DNA of 20,595 nucleotides from an uncultured Lachnospiraceae bacterium (lineage in GTDB: Bacteria; Bacillota; Clostridia; Lachnospirales; Lachnospiraceae): positions 1 to 20,595 of the forward strand of contig CAJUKA010000078.1 of NCBI GenBank assembly GCA_910586585.1. The letters run 5' to 3'. The notes below the pieces were generated by a model that made no database searches, was not told the DNA's origin, and saw only the letters and a program-made list of their open reading frames with translations. Each line of letters starts with the position of its first letter. Within the stretch, counting starts at the first letter, position 1. The position numbers and the translations under genes were made by a program. Below, one piece after another: positions 7,561 through 15,289 of this stretch.

Positions 7561-8463
7561 CTAACTGACGATACCCCTGATCTCCTTTAAGTCCCGGATA
7601 CCGTTTTCCTCCATGTACTTTTCCAGCCCGCCGATGATCTCCGGCATGGCGCAGGGGTTCCTGAAATTTGCCGTACCGACTGCCACCGCTGCGGCTCCGG
7701 CCATGATGAACTCCAGGGCGTCCTCCGCCGACTGGATTCCTCCCATCCCGATGACCGGGATGCTTACTGCCCGGCAGGTCTGCCATACCATCCGCAGCGC
7801 AACCGGCTTTATTGCGGGTCCGGACAGCCCGCCCGTCTTATTCGCCACGCTGAACGTCCTTTTCTTCACGTCAATCCTCATGCCCGTGATGGTATTGATC
7901 AGCGAGAGCGCATCCGCTCCCCCTGCCTCTGCCGCTTTCGCAATCTCCGTTATGTCCGTGACATTCGGCGTCAGCTTCATGGAAACGGGCTGCGCCGCTT
8001 TCTTTTTTATCTCCTTCGTGATGTACTCCACCATGCCCGGCTCCTGCCCGAAAGCGATCCCGCCATGCTCCACGTTGGGGCAGGAAATATTGATCTCCAG
8101 CATGTCTATCCCCTGCACGGACAGCCGTTCCACGGCTCCCAGATAATCCGCCACGGTGCTGCCGCAGACATTGACAATGACTTTCGTGTCAAACTGTCTG
8201 AGGAAAGGGAGGTCCCTCCTGATAAAGACTTCAATCCCCGGATTCTGCAGCCCCACCGCGTTTATCATGCCGCTGGCAGTTTCCATGATCCTTGGTGTGG
8301 GGTTCCCCTCCCACGGGACAAGGGACACGCCTTTTGTGACCACTGCCCCTAACCGGTCCAGGTCCACAAACCCGCTGTATTCCTGCCCGGAGCCGAATGT
8401 CCCGGACGCAGGCATCACCGGGTTCTTCAATGTGATGCCCGCTATATCCACTGATGTGTTTAT
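7561..8463 (-). CDS. pyrD: Dihydroorotate dehydrogenase, class 1B catalytic subunit
   Basis: Oxidises dihydroorotate to orotate in pyrimidine synthesis, using FMN. The sequence is typical of PyrD class 1B: LKNPVMPASGTFGSG at the start, NISCPN with the catalytic Cys, KLTPNVTDI, GGLSGPAIKP, and IGMGGIQSAEDALEFIMAGA for phosphate binding. Class 1B enzymes pair with an iron-sulfur subunit PyrK to use NAD+, but no pyrK is in this window. The first usual start codon is a GTG at 8451, about 20 bases from the ribosome site. An in-frame ATA at 8463 is eight bases from GGAGG and would restore the familiar (M)NTSVDIAGITLKNP start, so I place the start there. First gene of an operon with radical SAM and nudC. 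Confidence 0.9.
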   Translation of the reverse strand: MNTSVDIAGITLKNPVMPASGTFGSGQEYSGFVDLDRLGAVVTKGVSLVPWEGNPTPRIMETASGMINAVGLQNPGIEVFIRRDLPFLRQFDTKVIVNVCGSTVADYLGAVERLSVQGIDMLEINISCPNVEHGGIAFGQEPGMVEYITKEIKKKAAQPVSMKLTPNVTDITEIAKAAEAGGADALSLINTITGMRIDVKKRTFSVANKTGGLSGPAIKPVALRMVWQTCRAVSIPVIGMGGIQSAEDALEFIMAGAAAVAVGTANFRNPCAMPEIIGGLEKYMEENGIRDLKEIRGIVS

Positions 8464-8482
8464 CCCGTCCGCCTCCTTTCTT

Positions 8483-8530
8483 GAATCACATTATAACAAC
8501 TGGCAGGAAAAAGAAAAGTACTGTCTTTTT
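8483..8530 (-). promoter_or_regulatory. pyrD operon promoter
   Basis: On the minus strand a TATAAT box (8490-8495) sits about 27 bases before the ATA start. The -35 is weak (T-rich). The predicted leader is short, with GGAGG at 8472-8476. Confidence 0.55.
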
Positions 8531-8550
8531 TCGTTTATAGTGCGAAAAAT

Positions 8551-8606
8551 GATACCGGTATCAAAAAGCATAGTACCTTGAACTGAAAGAGCGGATATAG
8601 TATAAT
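8551..8606 (+). promoter_or_regulatory. HxlR gene promoter with palindrome
   Basis: TTGAAC (8578-8583) and TATAAT (8601-8606) are separated by 17 bases, a near-consensus promoter for the plus-strand gene. Upstream lies the perfect 12-bp palindrome GATACCGGTATC (8551-8562). GTACTGTC-TTTTT (8517-) and AAAAAGCATAGTAC (-8576) form a wider, imperfect inverted repeat around it, a plausible operator between the divergent genes. Confidence 0.65.
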
Positions 8607-8628
8607 GCTGGCAAAAGGAGGGAACCAC

Positions 8629-8955
8629 ATGAGCAATATGAAAGCGCCGCTGCCCCAATGTGCGGCTATGGTCAGGGTACAGAACATCCTGAGCGGGAAA
8701 TGGAAGATAACGATATTATGGTACATTGCGGAATATGAAGTGCAGAGGTTCGGGGAACTGAGGCGGAGGCTTGGGGACATCACGCAGTCCACCCTTACCA
8801 AGCAGCTCCGCGAACTGGAACAGGACGGCTTCATCTCCCGCTATATCTATCAGGAAGTGCCGCCGAAGGTGGAGTATTCCCTGACTGACCTGGGGAAAAG
8901 TTTCATCCCTATTTTGAGAGACATGAAAAAATGGAGCGACACGCATTTAATGTGA
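8629..8955 (+). CDS. HxlR-family transcriptional regulator
   Basis: A 108-residue winged-helix DNA-binding protein; HxlR proteins commonly sense thiol stress or electrophiles and act as dimers. The start at 8629 is set by AAAGGAGGGAACCAC; an ATG at 8605 lies inside the -10 box and is not usable. Typical HxlR sequence: ILSGKWKITILWYI, RFGELRRRLGDITQSTLTKQLRELEQDGFI, and YSLTDLGKSFIPIL in the wing. The only Cys is near the N-terminus (LPQCAAM), the position of the redox-sensing Cys in many HxlR proteins. Divergent from pyrD and 58 bp upstream of a metallophosphoesterase, with which it probably forms an operon. Confidence 0.9.
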   Translation: MSNMKAPLPQCAAMVRVQNILSGKWKITILWYIAEYEVQRFGELRRRLGDITQSTLTKQLRELEQDGFISRYIYQEVPPKVEYSLTDLGKSFIPILRDMKKWSDTHLM

Positions 8956-9013
8956 TGCCGGGAAGTCCCTGCCTGTCCAGGGGCATAACAGTGGAAATGG
9001 GGTGAAAAAAGAA

Positions 9014-9877
9014 ATGAAAAAAAGATTTTCTCCAAAAAAGACAGCCGCATTCTGCACGGTATCCGTGCTGCTGGCTCTGATCATATGGACAGTATGGGGG
9101 AACACTGCGCTGATGGTAAGCACCGCTGCCATTTCCAGCAGCCGGATCCCTCCTGCCTTTTCCGGGTTCCGTATCGCACAGGTATCCGACCTTCATAATG
9201 CCGAATTTGGAAAGGATAACTCCACGCTGCTGCGGATGCTGTCCGAGAGCGGGCCGGACATTATTGTGATAACCGGGGACCTTGTAGATTCTACACATAC
9301 AGACATAGACACAGCCCTTTCCTTTGCAAAAGAGGCCGTCCAGATCGCACCCGTCTACTATGTGACAGGCAACCACGAAGCCCGCCTGACAGAGTATGGG
9401 CGGCTCAGAACCGGCCTTGAAACGGCTGGCGTGACTGTTCTTGAGGATAAAACAGTATGGCTGGAACGGGATGGTGGAAAGATTATGCTTATCGGGCTTT
9501 CCGATCCCGATTTTACAGTTAAGGGTGATATGTTCGGGGAAGTGCCTTCTATGGCCGGTACAAAATTAGAATCCCTGGCCGGCAGCGAAGGCAGCTACAC
9601 AATCCTGCTCTCCCACCGCCCGGAGCTGTTTGAAACTTATGCAGACTGCGGTATTGGTTTAGTCTTAAGCGGCCATGCACATGGCGGCCAGTTCCGCCTG
9701 CCCCTCATCGGCGGGCTGATTGCACCCAATCAGGGACTGTTCCCCAAATTTGATGCAGGGCTGTATACGGATGGCAGCACGGACATGGTCGTCAGCCGCG
9801 GCATTGGCAACAGCATCATACCGTTCCGCTTCAATAACCGTCCGGAGATTGTATTGGTAGAGCTTTGCGCTGAATAA
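9014..9877 (+). CDS. Membrane-anchored metallophosphoesterase
   Basis: A 287-residue YkuE-like calcineurin-fold phosphoesterase. The N-terminus is basic and followed by one membrane segment (~11-29), so the catalytic part is probably outside the cell membrane. All five metal-site motifs are present in order: SDLHN (~58-62), GDLVD (~88-92), GNHE (~119-122), SHRPE and GHAHGG. Relatives of this type have been linked to lipid A or UDP-sugar hydrolysis or to general phosphatase activity; substrate here is unknown. The ATG at 9014 is preferred over a GTG at 9002 because GGGGTGA lies eight bases upstream. Follows the HxlR gene and is probably under its control. Confidence 0.88.
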   Translation: MKKRFSPKKTAAFCTVSVLLALIIWTVWGNTALMVSTAAISSSRIPPAFSGFRIAQVSDLHNAEFGKDNSTLLRMLSESGPDIIVITGDLVDSTHTDIDTALSFAKEAVQIAPVYYVTGNHEARLTEYGRLRTGLETAGVTVLEDKTVWLERDGGKIMLIGLSDPDFTVKGDMFGEVPSMAGTKLESLAGSEGSYTILLSHRPELFETYADCGIGLVLSGHAHGGQFRLPLIGGLIAPNQGLFPKFDAGLYTDGSTDMVVSRGIGNSIIPFRFNNRPEIVLVELCAE

Positions 9878-9930
9878 AAATGTTTTTTAAAAAAACAGTT
9901 TTGCAAGATATTTTTATCATTTTTATGTGT

Positions 9931-10530
9931 ACTATCACGGAAACCCTTATACAGACACGAAAACTCACGGGCTATAAGGGTTTTGCCTGCGAGTATCGAC
10001 TTTTGCGTGATAGTATGGAGTTTTGCCTGATAGTATCCGAGTTTCCGTGATAATAAGCGACTTTTGCCTACGAGTATATACTATCAGGCAAAACAACCCC
10101 AGAACAAAAGTTCGCACCCTCGCAAATGTAAAAATGCCTCTAAAAGCACACGGAAATAATGTAACTCTGAAAGCTATGTAGTGCCAAAAGTGCCGTGTTT
10201 ACGGGCTTTGTGGGCTTTCCGTGTCCGTATCCGCCGGGGAAGGAGACACCCTGACAAAATTCGATAATATCTCCCATATTTCAACAGCATTTTTCTACAA
10301 ACAGGCGAAACTTCATATTATCACGGAAACCCTTATACTTTCACGCAAAACTCAGATACTATCACGGAAACTGCCGACTTTTGCGTGATAGTATAATTTT
10401 CCCCTATCGCCATCCTATCAGCGGCATCAAAAAACACAAAAATAGGGGTTCACCAACCATTCCAGTGAACCCCACCAATCCTAAAAAACCTTGATTTTAA
10501 GCCATTCTTCAATACTTTTGCCTGCGAGTA
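9931..10530. repeat. Two-way iteron-like repeat array
   Basis: About eleven copies of a 16-bp unit, TTTTGCSTGATAGTAT with variants. Plus orientation: 9981, 10001, 10021, 10041 and 10062 (20-21 bp apart), 10379 and 10516. Opposite orientation: 9931, 10079, 10316, 10336 and 10357. The units at 10062 and 10079 form a near-perfect 32-bp palindrome, and those at 10357-10394 a ~15-bp-stem hairpin. No coding frame covers the region. It resembles a plasmid or integrative-element replication origin, but no replication-initiator gene is in this window. Confidence 0.75.
10431..10473 (-). terminator. Terminator-like hairpin after the Rpn gene
   Basis: GGGGTTCAC (10445-10453) and GTGAACCCC (10465-10473) form a perfect 9-bp stem. 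On the minus strand it is followed by TATTTTTGTG, so it could end transcripts from the Rpn gene. Confidence 0.6.
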
Positions 10531-10614
10531 CCAAAAATCCTATGGCATCAATTTAAGAAAGCCGCCTGTGCCGCTGTTAAATATTGTTCAGGGATATCAG
10601 CACACACCCTCGCA

Positions 10615-11598
10615 TTATGATTCAAGCCCAAGCCAACCCTTTACCGTTTCCACAGCATAGCCAACCGCCTGGGCTATCTTATCTGTATCAAGTCCCATTT
10701 CATACAATTTTCCAGCCGCTTCCCTGGCCTTCTTTAATTCCCCATCCCGTTCAGATTCTTTTCTCATTTCCTGAATCGCTTGGCACACATTAACCACCTC
10801 GTCTTCTTCATCATATTTTATGCCCGAATTTGTGATTGCTTCAATCACATCTGCCGCCCTACGCTCCACTTCCCGGAAACGCCTCTCATTGGCCGACAGT
10901 ACCCTGCTTAAGTTTTCCTTATCTTTCGAATACTTGATGAACAGCATAACCTCCCGCATGCTGGACTGGAATTTCATAATCTCCTCATCCGCCATCTGCG
11001 CCGGTGCAATCAGCCGCACATGGTAATTGTCCATGCAGGCAAGCACCTCCGGTTCTGACACATCCATCATCTCAAAGAGGCTCAACGGCCCATCCCACTC
11101 TTCCGAGCCGAAAAATACAGTCACCGTGATAGATGGTACCAGCCTGTCTTCCACCCAAAAACCGCTTAAGAATTCACCTGCGCTTGGTGTTTTCCCGCCT
11201 TCTTCAGCAAACGCTTCCCCCTTCTCTTTTTTCCGCTTCATTTCTTTCCGGTGCGACTTTGCCGCCTCTTCCACCTGCCCTGCGTATTCCAACGCATCAT
11301 AGAGATTGTTCTTCACAGGCATAGCATAATGGATTTCAGCCTGGTTCTCCGCGCCGTAAAGGACATATTCCATCTTCCCATCCGTCATTGCCGCATACAG
11401 CTTCTGCACATCACGGAATTTCTGGACGGGAACCACTGCGCCGTCCGCACCGTATGGCAGCGCTATCTTCGTGGAATCACGCTCCGTGAGCTGCTCCGGC
11501 AGGATCACCTGCCGCCCACCGTAAATATAGTAATTAAAAATATCGGCAAACACGCCTGTATCTTTTACATAATCCTTTGTAACTGTATCTGCTTTCAA
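10615..11598 (-). CDS. Rpn-family nuclease/putative transposase
   Basis: A 327-residue member of the Rpn (PD-(D/E)XK) family, whose E. coli members promote recombination or act as toxic nucleases in phage defence. The sequence shows the N-terminal nuclease fold typical of the Lachnospiraceae branch: KADTVTKDYVKDTGVFADIF, YYIYGGRQVI, IALPYGADG, AEIHYAMPVKN, then ITVTVFFGSEEWDGP and IRLIAPAQM-like blocks. A short C-terminal helix-turn-helix-like segment follows (IAQAVGYAVETVKGWL). The first methionine-type start (GTG, 11646) adds 16 residues foreign to the family; a TTG at 11598 has GGCGGTGG seven bases upstream and gives MKADTVTKDY, as relatives begin. Stands alone between the repeat array and a sigma factor. 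Confidence 0.85.
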   Translation of the reverse strand: MKADTVTKDYVKDTGVFADIFNYYIYGGRQVILPEQLTERDSTKIALPYGADGAVVPVQKFRDVQKLYAAMTDGKMEYVLYGAENQAEIHYAMPVKNNLYDALEYAGQVEEAAKSHRKEMKRKKEKGEAFAEEGGKTPSAGEFLSGFWVEDRLVPSITVTVFFGSEEWDGPLSLFEMMDVSEPEVLACMDNYHVRLIAPAQMADEEIMKFQSSMREVMLFIKYSKDKENLSRVLSANERRFREVERRAADVIEAITNSGIKYDEEDEVVNVCQAIQEMRKESERDGELKKAREAAGKLYEMGLDTDKIAQAVGYAVETVKGWLGLES

Positions 11599-11728
11599 CG
11601 GTATCCACCGCCTTTCTTCATGAATGTATGGCAGTGAAATTGTCACATCCCCGCCCCTGCTACAATTTCATTATACTCAAAAAACTGCTTTTTTTCAAGC
11701 GTGTCAAGCCGGTTCTCCAAGTAAACAG

Positions 11729-11779
11729 AGGGGTCACATTGGACAAAGGGAGGGGTCAAAACCGTGACCACAGGGGGCA
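11729..11779 (+). repeat. Three IS-end-like direct repeats
   Basis: AGGGGTCA (11729-11736), AGGGGTCA (11751-11758) and AGGGGGCA (11772-11779) are spaced 22 and 21 bp. Multiple short terminal repeats of this spacing are typical of IS21-family ends, so this may be a leftover insertion-sequence end. No transposase is present nearby. Confidence 0.35.
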
Positions 11780-11813
11780 CATTCACTCCATTCTGCTTTT
11801 ACAATGGTAAACC

Positions 11814-12290
11814 TTACCATGCCATCAGTTTCTTTAATTCACGCAGCGCCTTTGTGTGCATGATTTTGGCATTTGCATAGGACATCTGCATTTTTTCCGC
11901 TGTCTGTTTCAATGTATATCCCGAATAATAATGCAGGATAATAAGGTCACGTTTCCGCTGCTCCAACTGTTCCAGTGCTTCCGCAAGCTCCTCCAGCGTT
12001 TCCTTTTTCAAAATTTCCTCAAATCCCTCCTCTGTGTATTCCAGTATCCCCGGCAGTTCACAGACAATCTTATGTGCCTTGAAATAGTCAATGACCGTAT
12101 TTCTCGTAATTGTATAGATCCATGTGGATATGGATGCCTTTTTCCTATCAAATGAACTGATATTTTGATACACTTTTACGAAAATGGAAGATACCAAATC
12201 TTCAACCTCCTGCTGGTTTTGTATCTTCCCTTTCACATATCGTCTGACCTTATCCACATACTCTATATAAATCTGCTCCCTGTCCGGCAT
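11814..12290 (-). CDS. ECF-type RNA polymerase sigma factor
   Basis: A 158-residue sigma-70-family factor of the ECF (group 4) kind. Region 2 (~5-75) shows VEDLVSSIFVKVYQN and STWIYTITRNTVIDYFKAH, which melt and read the -10 element. A short acidic linker follows, then region 4 (~105-155), with LEQRKRDLIILHYYSGYTLKQ and the -35-reading helix MSYANAKIMHTKALREL. No anti-sigma gene is adjacent: the next gene downstream is the Rpn nuclease. Ribosome site AGGTG upstream. A likely promoter on the minus strand is TTGATT (12399-12404), 17 bases, then GATAAT (12376-12381). Its target genes cannot be told from the window. Confidence 0.9.
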   Translation of the reverse strand: MPDREQIYIEYVDKVRRYVKGKIQNQQEVEDLVSSIFVKVYQNISSFDRKKASISTWIYTITRNTVIDYFKAHKIVCELPGILEYTEEGFEEILKKETLEELAEALEQLEQRKRDLIILHYYSGYTLKQTAEKMQMSYANAKIMHTKALRELKKLMAW

Positions 12291-12375
12291 TAGAAATCAC
12301 CTGCCTTCAAAATCGTCTGCACCAAAATATTGATAGCGTGTTTTTTGCGTTTCAAAATGTGACACAATCTTTTGC

Positions 12376-12404
12376 ATTATCCATTTTTTTCTTACAAAAA
12401 TCAA
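12376..12404 (-). promoter_or_regulatory. Sigma factor gene promoter
   Basis: TTGATT and GATAAT with 17-bp spacing on the minus strand, about 85 bases before the sigma factor start. Confidence 0.5.
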
Positions 12405-12438
12405 TATATCTGTCCTAATCCGTTACTTTTCACACCCG

Positions 12439-12500
12439 CGCCATGCACTTGCTGCATGGCGTCGGAGCAAGCGCCAAAATGCGTGCTTTTTAGCATTTTG
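12439..12500. other. Two adjacent strong hairpins
   Basis: CGCCATGCA (12439-12447) and TGCATGGCG (12453-12461) form a perfect 9-bp stem with a 5-base loop. CAAAATGC (12475-12482) and GCATTTTG (12493-12500) form a second 8-bp stem. They lie between the divergent sigma factor and response regulator genes; a terminator, small RNA or MITE-like relic are all possible. Confidence 0.5.
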
Positions 12501-12511
12501 TGTGCATCAAT

Positions 12512-12644
12512 TGTTGCAATTCACACCGAAATCGTTGTAAGTATATGAGAAATCTGGCGTAAGTGTGAATTGTAACCCTAATCCATGCAAAAAACGACCT
12601 AACTCAAAATCAGATTTTACTTTTCGCCTTTTTTCAACTATAAT
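12512..12644 (+). promoter_or_regulatory. Response regulator promoter with tandem operators
   Basis: A promoter TTTACT (12616-12621), 17 bases, TATAAT (12639-12644) precedes the response regulator. Upstream, TGTTGCAATT (12512), CGTTGTAAGT (12533) and TGGCGTAAGT (12555) are direct repeats 21 and 22 bp apart, the spacing of LytTR sites. They overlap a wider inverted repeat, GTTGCAATTCACAC and GTGTGAATTGTAAC (12513 and 12563), matching at 13 of 14 positions. Confidence 0.6.
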
Positions 12645-12676
12645 AGAGTTATTCTGTTATGAGAGGAATGATTGTT

Positions 12677-13396
12677 TTGTATCGTATTGCCATTTGTGAC
12701 GATGACAGACGTTTTGCCGACGAGTTTCATAAGAAAGTCAATAAGGCGCTTGTATCAAAAAATATAGATGCCGAAACAGAAGAATTCTATGATACCGCTT
12801 CTTTTCTGGAAAGAATCAATATAGGGATTGTTTTTGACTTGGTTTTTCTTGACATTCTTTTAGATAACGAGAACGGATACTCCTTCGCAAAACAGATACG
12901 CAGGGAGAATATTCCGATAGATATTGTTTTTATTACTGTTACACAGGATTATGCCATAGCGGGTTATGATGTTGCGCCAATCCTTTATCTGCTGAAGCCA
13001 ATTGAAGATGCGAAGCTCCGGTATGCTTTTGATATTTTTCTGAAAAGGCATATGCCGAGTCAGGTTCTTTTGAATTTATCCGGTGAAATCCTTTCGCTTA
13101 ATATAGCCGATATTTTATACTGTGAGGTCTATGGACATATGACGTGTCTTCATTTAGCCTCCGGGGAAACCAGAGAACTCCGTTGTTCATTGAATAAGCT
13201 GGCGCAGCAGCTCCCGTCCTCTGTCTTTGCCCGCTCCCACCAGAGTTATCTGATCAATATGGAGCATATTGACAGCATTACCCGTTACGAGCTTACCCTG
13301 AGTACCGGAAAGATACTTCCAATCAGCCAGTCAAGGTATCTGGAACTGCAAAACAGCTTTTTACTGTATGCCAGCCAGCAAAAAATCCGGATATAG
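12677..13396 (+). CDS. LytTR-family response regulator
   Basis: A 239-residue cytoplasmic transcription factor of the AgrA/VirR type. The receiver (~1-115) has the acidic cluster Asp8-Asp10, phosphate-accepting Asp59 (LVFLDILLD) and Lys107 (LLKPIED). The LytTR DNA-binding domain (~135-235) shows ADILYCEVYGHMTCLHL and FARSHQSYLINMEHI, then LPISQSRYLELQNSF. ATG codons at 12659 and 12668 precede or abut the only good ribosome site (GAGAGG, 12661-12666), so the TTG at 12677, giving MYRIAICDDD, is the likely start. It faces the histidine kinase gene, ending 33 bp from it, so partner genes are transcribed toward each other instead of together. Confidence 0.9.
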   Translation: MYRIAICDDDRRFADEFHKKVNKALVSKNIDAETEEFYDTASFLERINIGIVFDLVFLDILLDNENGYSFAKQIRRENIPIDIVFITVTQDYAIAGYDVAPILYLLKPIEDAKLRYAFDIFLKRHMPSQVLLNLSGEILSLNIADILYCEVYGHMTCLHLASGETRELRCSLNKLAQQLPSSVFARSHQSYLINMEHIDSITRYELTLSTGKILPISQSRYLELQNSFLLYASQQKIRI

Positions 13397-13429
13397 CCTG
13401 TATCATACCCGGATTCTGCTTTCCTTATC

Positions 13430-15178
13430 TTATTCCGGCAGACAGAGGTTTGTCCGCACTGTAATTCTGTCCGGCTCACGTTCCATCTGAATGATGCTTG
13501 CATATTTCTCTGCCACCGCTTTCATGGCATCCAGACCAAACCCATGACTTTTTCGGTCATCTTTTATCGTTATCTGCCCATCTTCCGTAATTTCTTTTCT
13601 GTCAACGCTGTTTTCACACTCGATGAACAGAAATCTCTGCTTTTTCCGAATTTCCAGTCTGATATAAGCCCCTTCCCGATTCTCCATGCGCATACACGCC
13701 TCCATTGCATTTTCAAGCATATTGGAAAGAAGGACGCTTAAATCCACATTATCCGCTTCCAGCTCATAGGGTACATGGATATGGCACTGTACGTCAATTC
13801 CACTTTTCTTTGCCTGATTCAGCCGTATGCCCACAATGGAACTTAACACGATGTTTTCGCTGTAAGTCATTTCCATATACTGATCCGCTTCCTTTATCAC
13901 TTTCTCAATATAGCTTTTTGCTTCATCCGCTTCCTGCATCATCAGCAGAGAATACAACGTCTGCATATGGTGCTTTACCTCGTGGTTTCTTCTCCGGGAA
14001 TCCTCGTCCACCTGCATGACCAGCTCATAATTTTCCCTCGCAAACCTGCTGTGTTCCAAGAGCCTTGTTTTCTTCTGCCATTCCGACAGCCGCCACTGCA
14101 CAAACTGCACAACCGTCAAAAGTGTAATGGTGTAAATGATAACTGAGGAAACCAGCTTTACAAGCGGGACAAAATGACCGAAAGATATGGAATTTACGAT
14201 TGACGGGAAATAAGATGTTATCCCTCTTGTAAGTTCAGTGGACTGCTGCACTGTGGTAATGAATAATCCTGTCAAGCCAAACAACAATACCTGAACAAGC
14301 AGAAACTTTCTCTGTCTCTTTCTGCTTTCCCATACCTCAAATACCAGAATAGTTATTGCACAGATAATCAGCATCAGCATTTCTATTGTACCCACATCCA
14401 TCGGCAGCATCCTGTTAATCTGTTCCTGCAATCCGCTGTAAAATCCCATCACGGACTGACAGGCATATGCAGAAAAAGAAACAGCATAAACAAAAAACAG
14501 GATAATCAGTTTCGGGCTGAAATGACAGTGAAGCATGGAAATCATACAAAAGACTGCCAGTACCAATGTCATGCCGCCCAAAAACACCAGCCAGAGCATC
14601 GGCTTGACGGTATCTGCGGTTGCTGCGGCATATAGCGTATTCTCATTTAATAAATTCGGTGTCACCGGATTGCGCCACTCTGCATTTTCCGGGAAGTAAG
14701 TAATCAGCGTCAGCTCACTTCCCTGATACTCATCCGGCATATTTATCGTCACGCTTCTAAACTCCTCCGGAATATCCGCATCGCGAACCAGCAGATAACC
14801 GGCAGAGTCCCGTTCTGTTGCCTGAAAATCGCTATACAGCAGCGTATCATTCAGAAATACCTCTATCCCGCACTGCATATATTCCATCTCTATTTCTGCA
14901 CTTTGCAGATACTCCGTCACGATTCTGCTTTCTTTGACTGCATCGTATGACTCGTTTGATAAAGTGTAGCTGTATTCATCAATGTACTGTGGGATGACTT
15001 TCTTTGTTTCCCCCTGTGCTGTCCGTATCTCATACTTCCAGCCAAAATCTACTGATTCCAAATCTTGAAGATATATATTTTGAAATCCTGCTCTGTCAAT
15101 GGCATAGAATGTTCCTGTCACCAGACATATCGCCGCAAATGCAAACAGTATTCCCAATAAAGATGCTTTCTTTCTCAT
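13430..15178 (-). CDS. Membrane histidine kinase, GHKL type
   Basis: A 582-residue sensor kinase, the likely partner of the LytTR regulator. It has an N-terminal membrane segment (~7-27), an extracellular domain of about 160 residues rich in beta structure, then five or more membrane segments (~195-365) in a 7TMR-like arrangement. A short coiled coil leads to the phosphorylation site RRRNHEVKHHMQ, where His399 is the likely acceptor. The ATPase domain has the N box SNMLENAMEA (485-494) and G box HGFGLDAM (545-552), and lacks some boxes of classic kinases, as in AgrC- and VirS-like enzymes. The extracellular signal is unknown. GAAGGG lies ten bases before the ATG. Ends 33 bp from the regulator gene, tail to tail. 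Confidence 0.92.
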   Translation of the reverse strand: MRKKASLLGILFAFAAICLVTGTFYAIDRAGFQNIYLQDLESVDFGWKYEIRTAQGETKKVIPQYIDEYSYTLSNESYDAVKESRIVTEYLQSAEIEMEYMQCGIEVFLNDTLLYSDFQATERDSAGYLLVRDADIPEEFRSVTINMPDEYQGSELTLITYFPENAEWRNPVTPNLLNENTLYAAATADTVKPMLWLVFLGGMTLVLAVFCMISMLHCHFSPKLIILFFVYAVSFSAYACQSVMGFYSGLQEQINRMLPMDVGTIEMLMLIICAITILVFEVWESRKRQRKFLLVQVLLFGLTGLFITTVQQSTELTRGITSYFPSIVNSISFGHFVPLVKLVSSVIIYTITLLTVVQFVQWRLSEWQKKTRLLEHSRFARENYELVMQVDEDSRRRNHEVKHHMQTLYSLLMMQEADEAKSYIEKVIKEADQYMEMTYSENIVLSSIVGIRLNQAKKSGIDVQCHIHVPYELEADNVDLSVLLSNMLENAMEACMRMENREGAYIRLEIRKKQRFLFIECENSVDRKEITEDGQITIKDDRKSHGFGLDAMKAVAEKYASIIQMEREPDRITVRTNLCLPE

Positions 15179-15204
15179 TTTGATATGCCCTTCTTTTTAT
15201 AAAT

Positions 15205-15276
15205 CTGTTATTTCGTTATATAGCGACAATATCAAATTCAGGAGATAAAATCAACTGCTTTGTCCTAACTCAAACA
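15205..15276 (-). promoter_or_regulatory. Candidate kinase gene promoter
   Basis: On the minus strand TTGATT, 17 bases and TATTGT form a candidate promoter. Just upstream, TTTGAGTTAGGA (reverse of 15263-15274) matches the motif in front of the response regulator (12597-12610), suggesting one factor acts on both genes. Confidence 0.4.
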
Positions 15277-15289
15277 TTTGACGGCATAA

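Noticed and set aside
8605..8628. Upstream ATG for the HxlR gene
   Set aside because: It overlaps the TATAAT box; the ATG at 8629 has a proper ribosome site.
9885..9900. TGTTTTTT/AAAAAAACA hairpin after the phosphoesterase gene
   Set aside because: Stem is almost only A-T pairs; too weak to call a terminator.
10187..10260. Short plus-strand open frame starting GTGCCAAAAG
   Set aside because: About 28 codons, Arg-rich, with no ribosome site or recognisable motif.
9931..10530. CRISPR array
   Set aside because: Units come in both orientations, vary in sequence and have 4-6-bp gaps, with no unique spacers and no cas genes.
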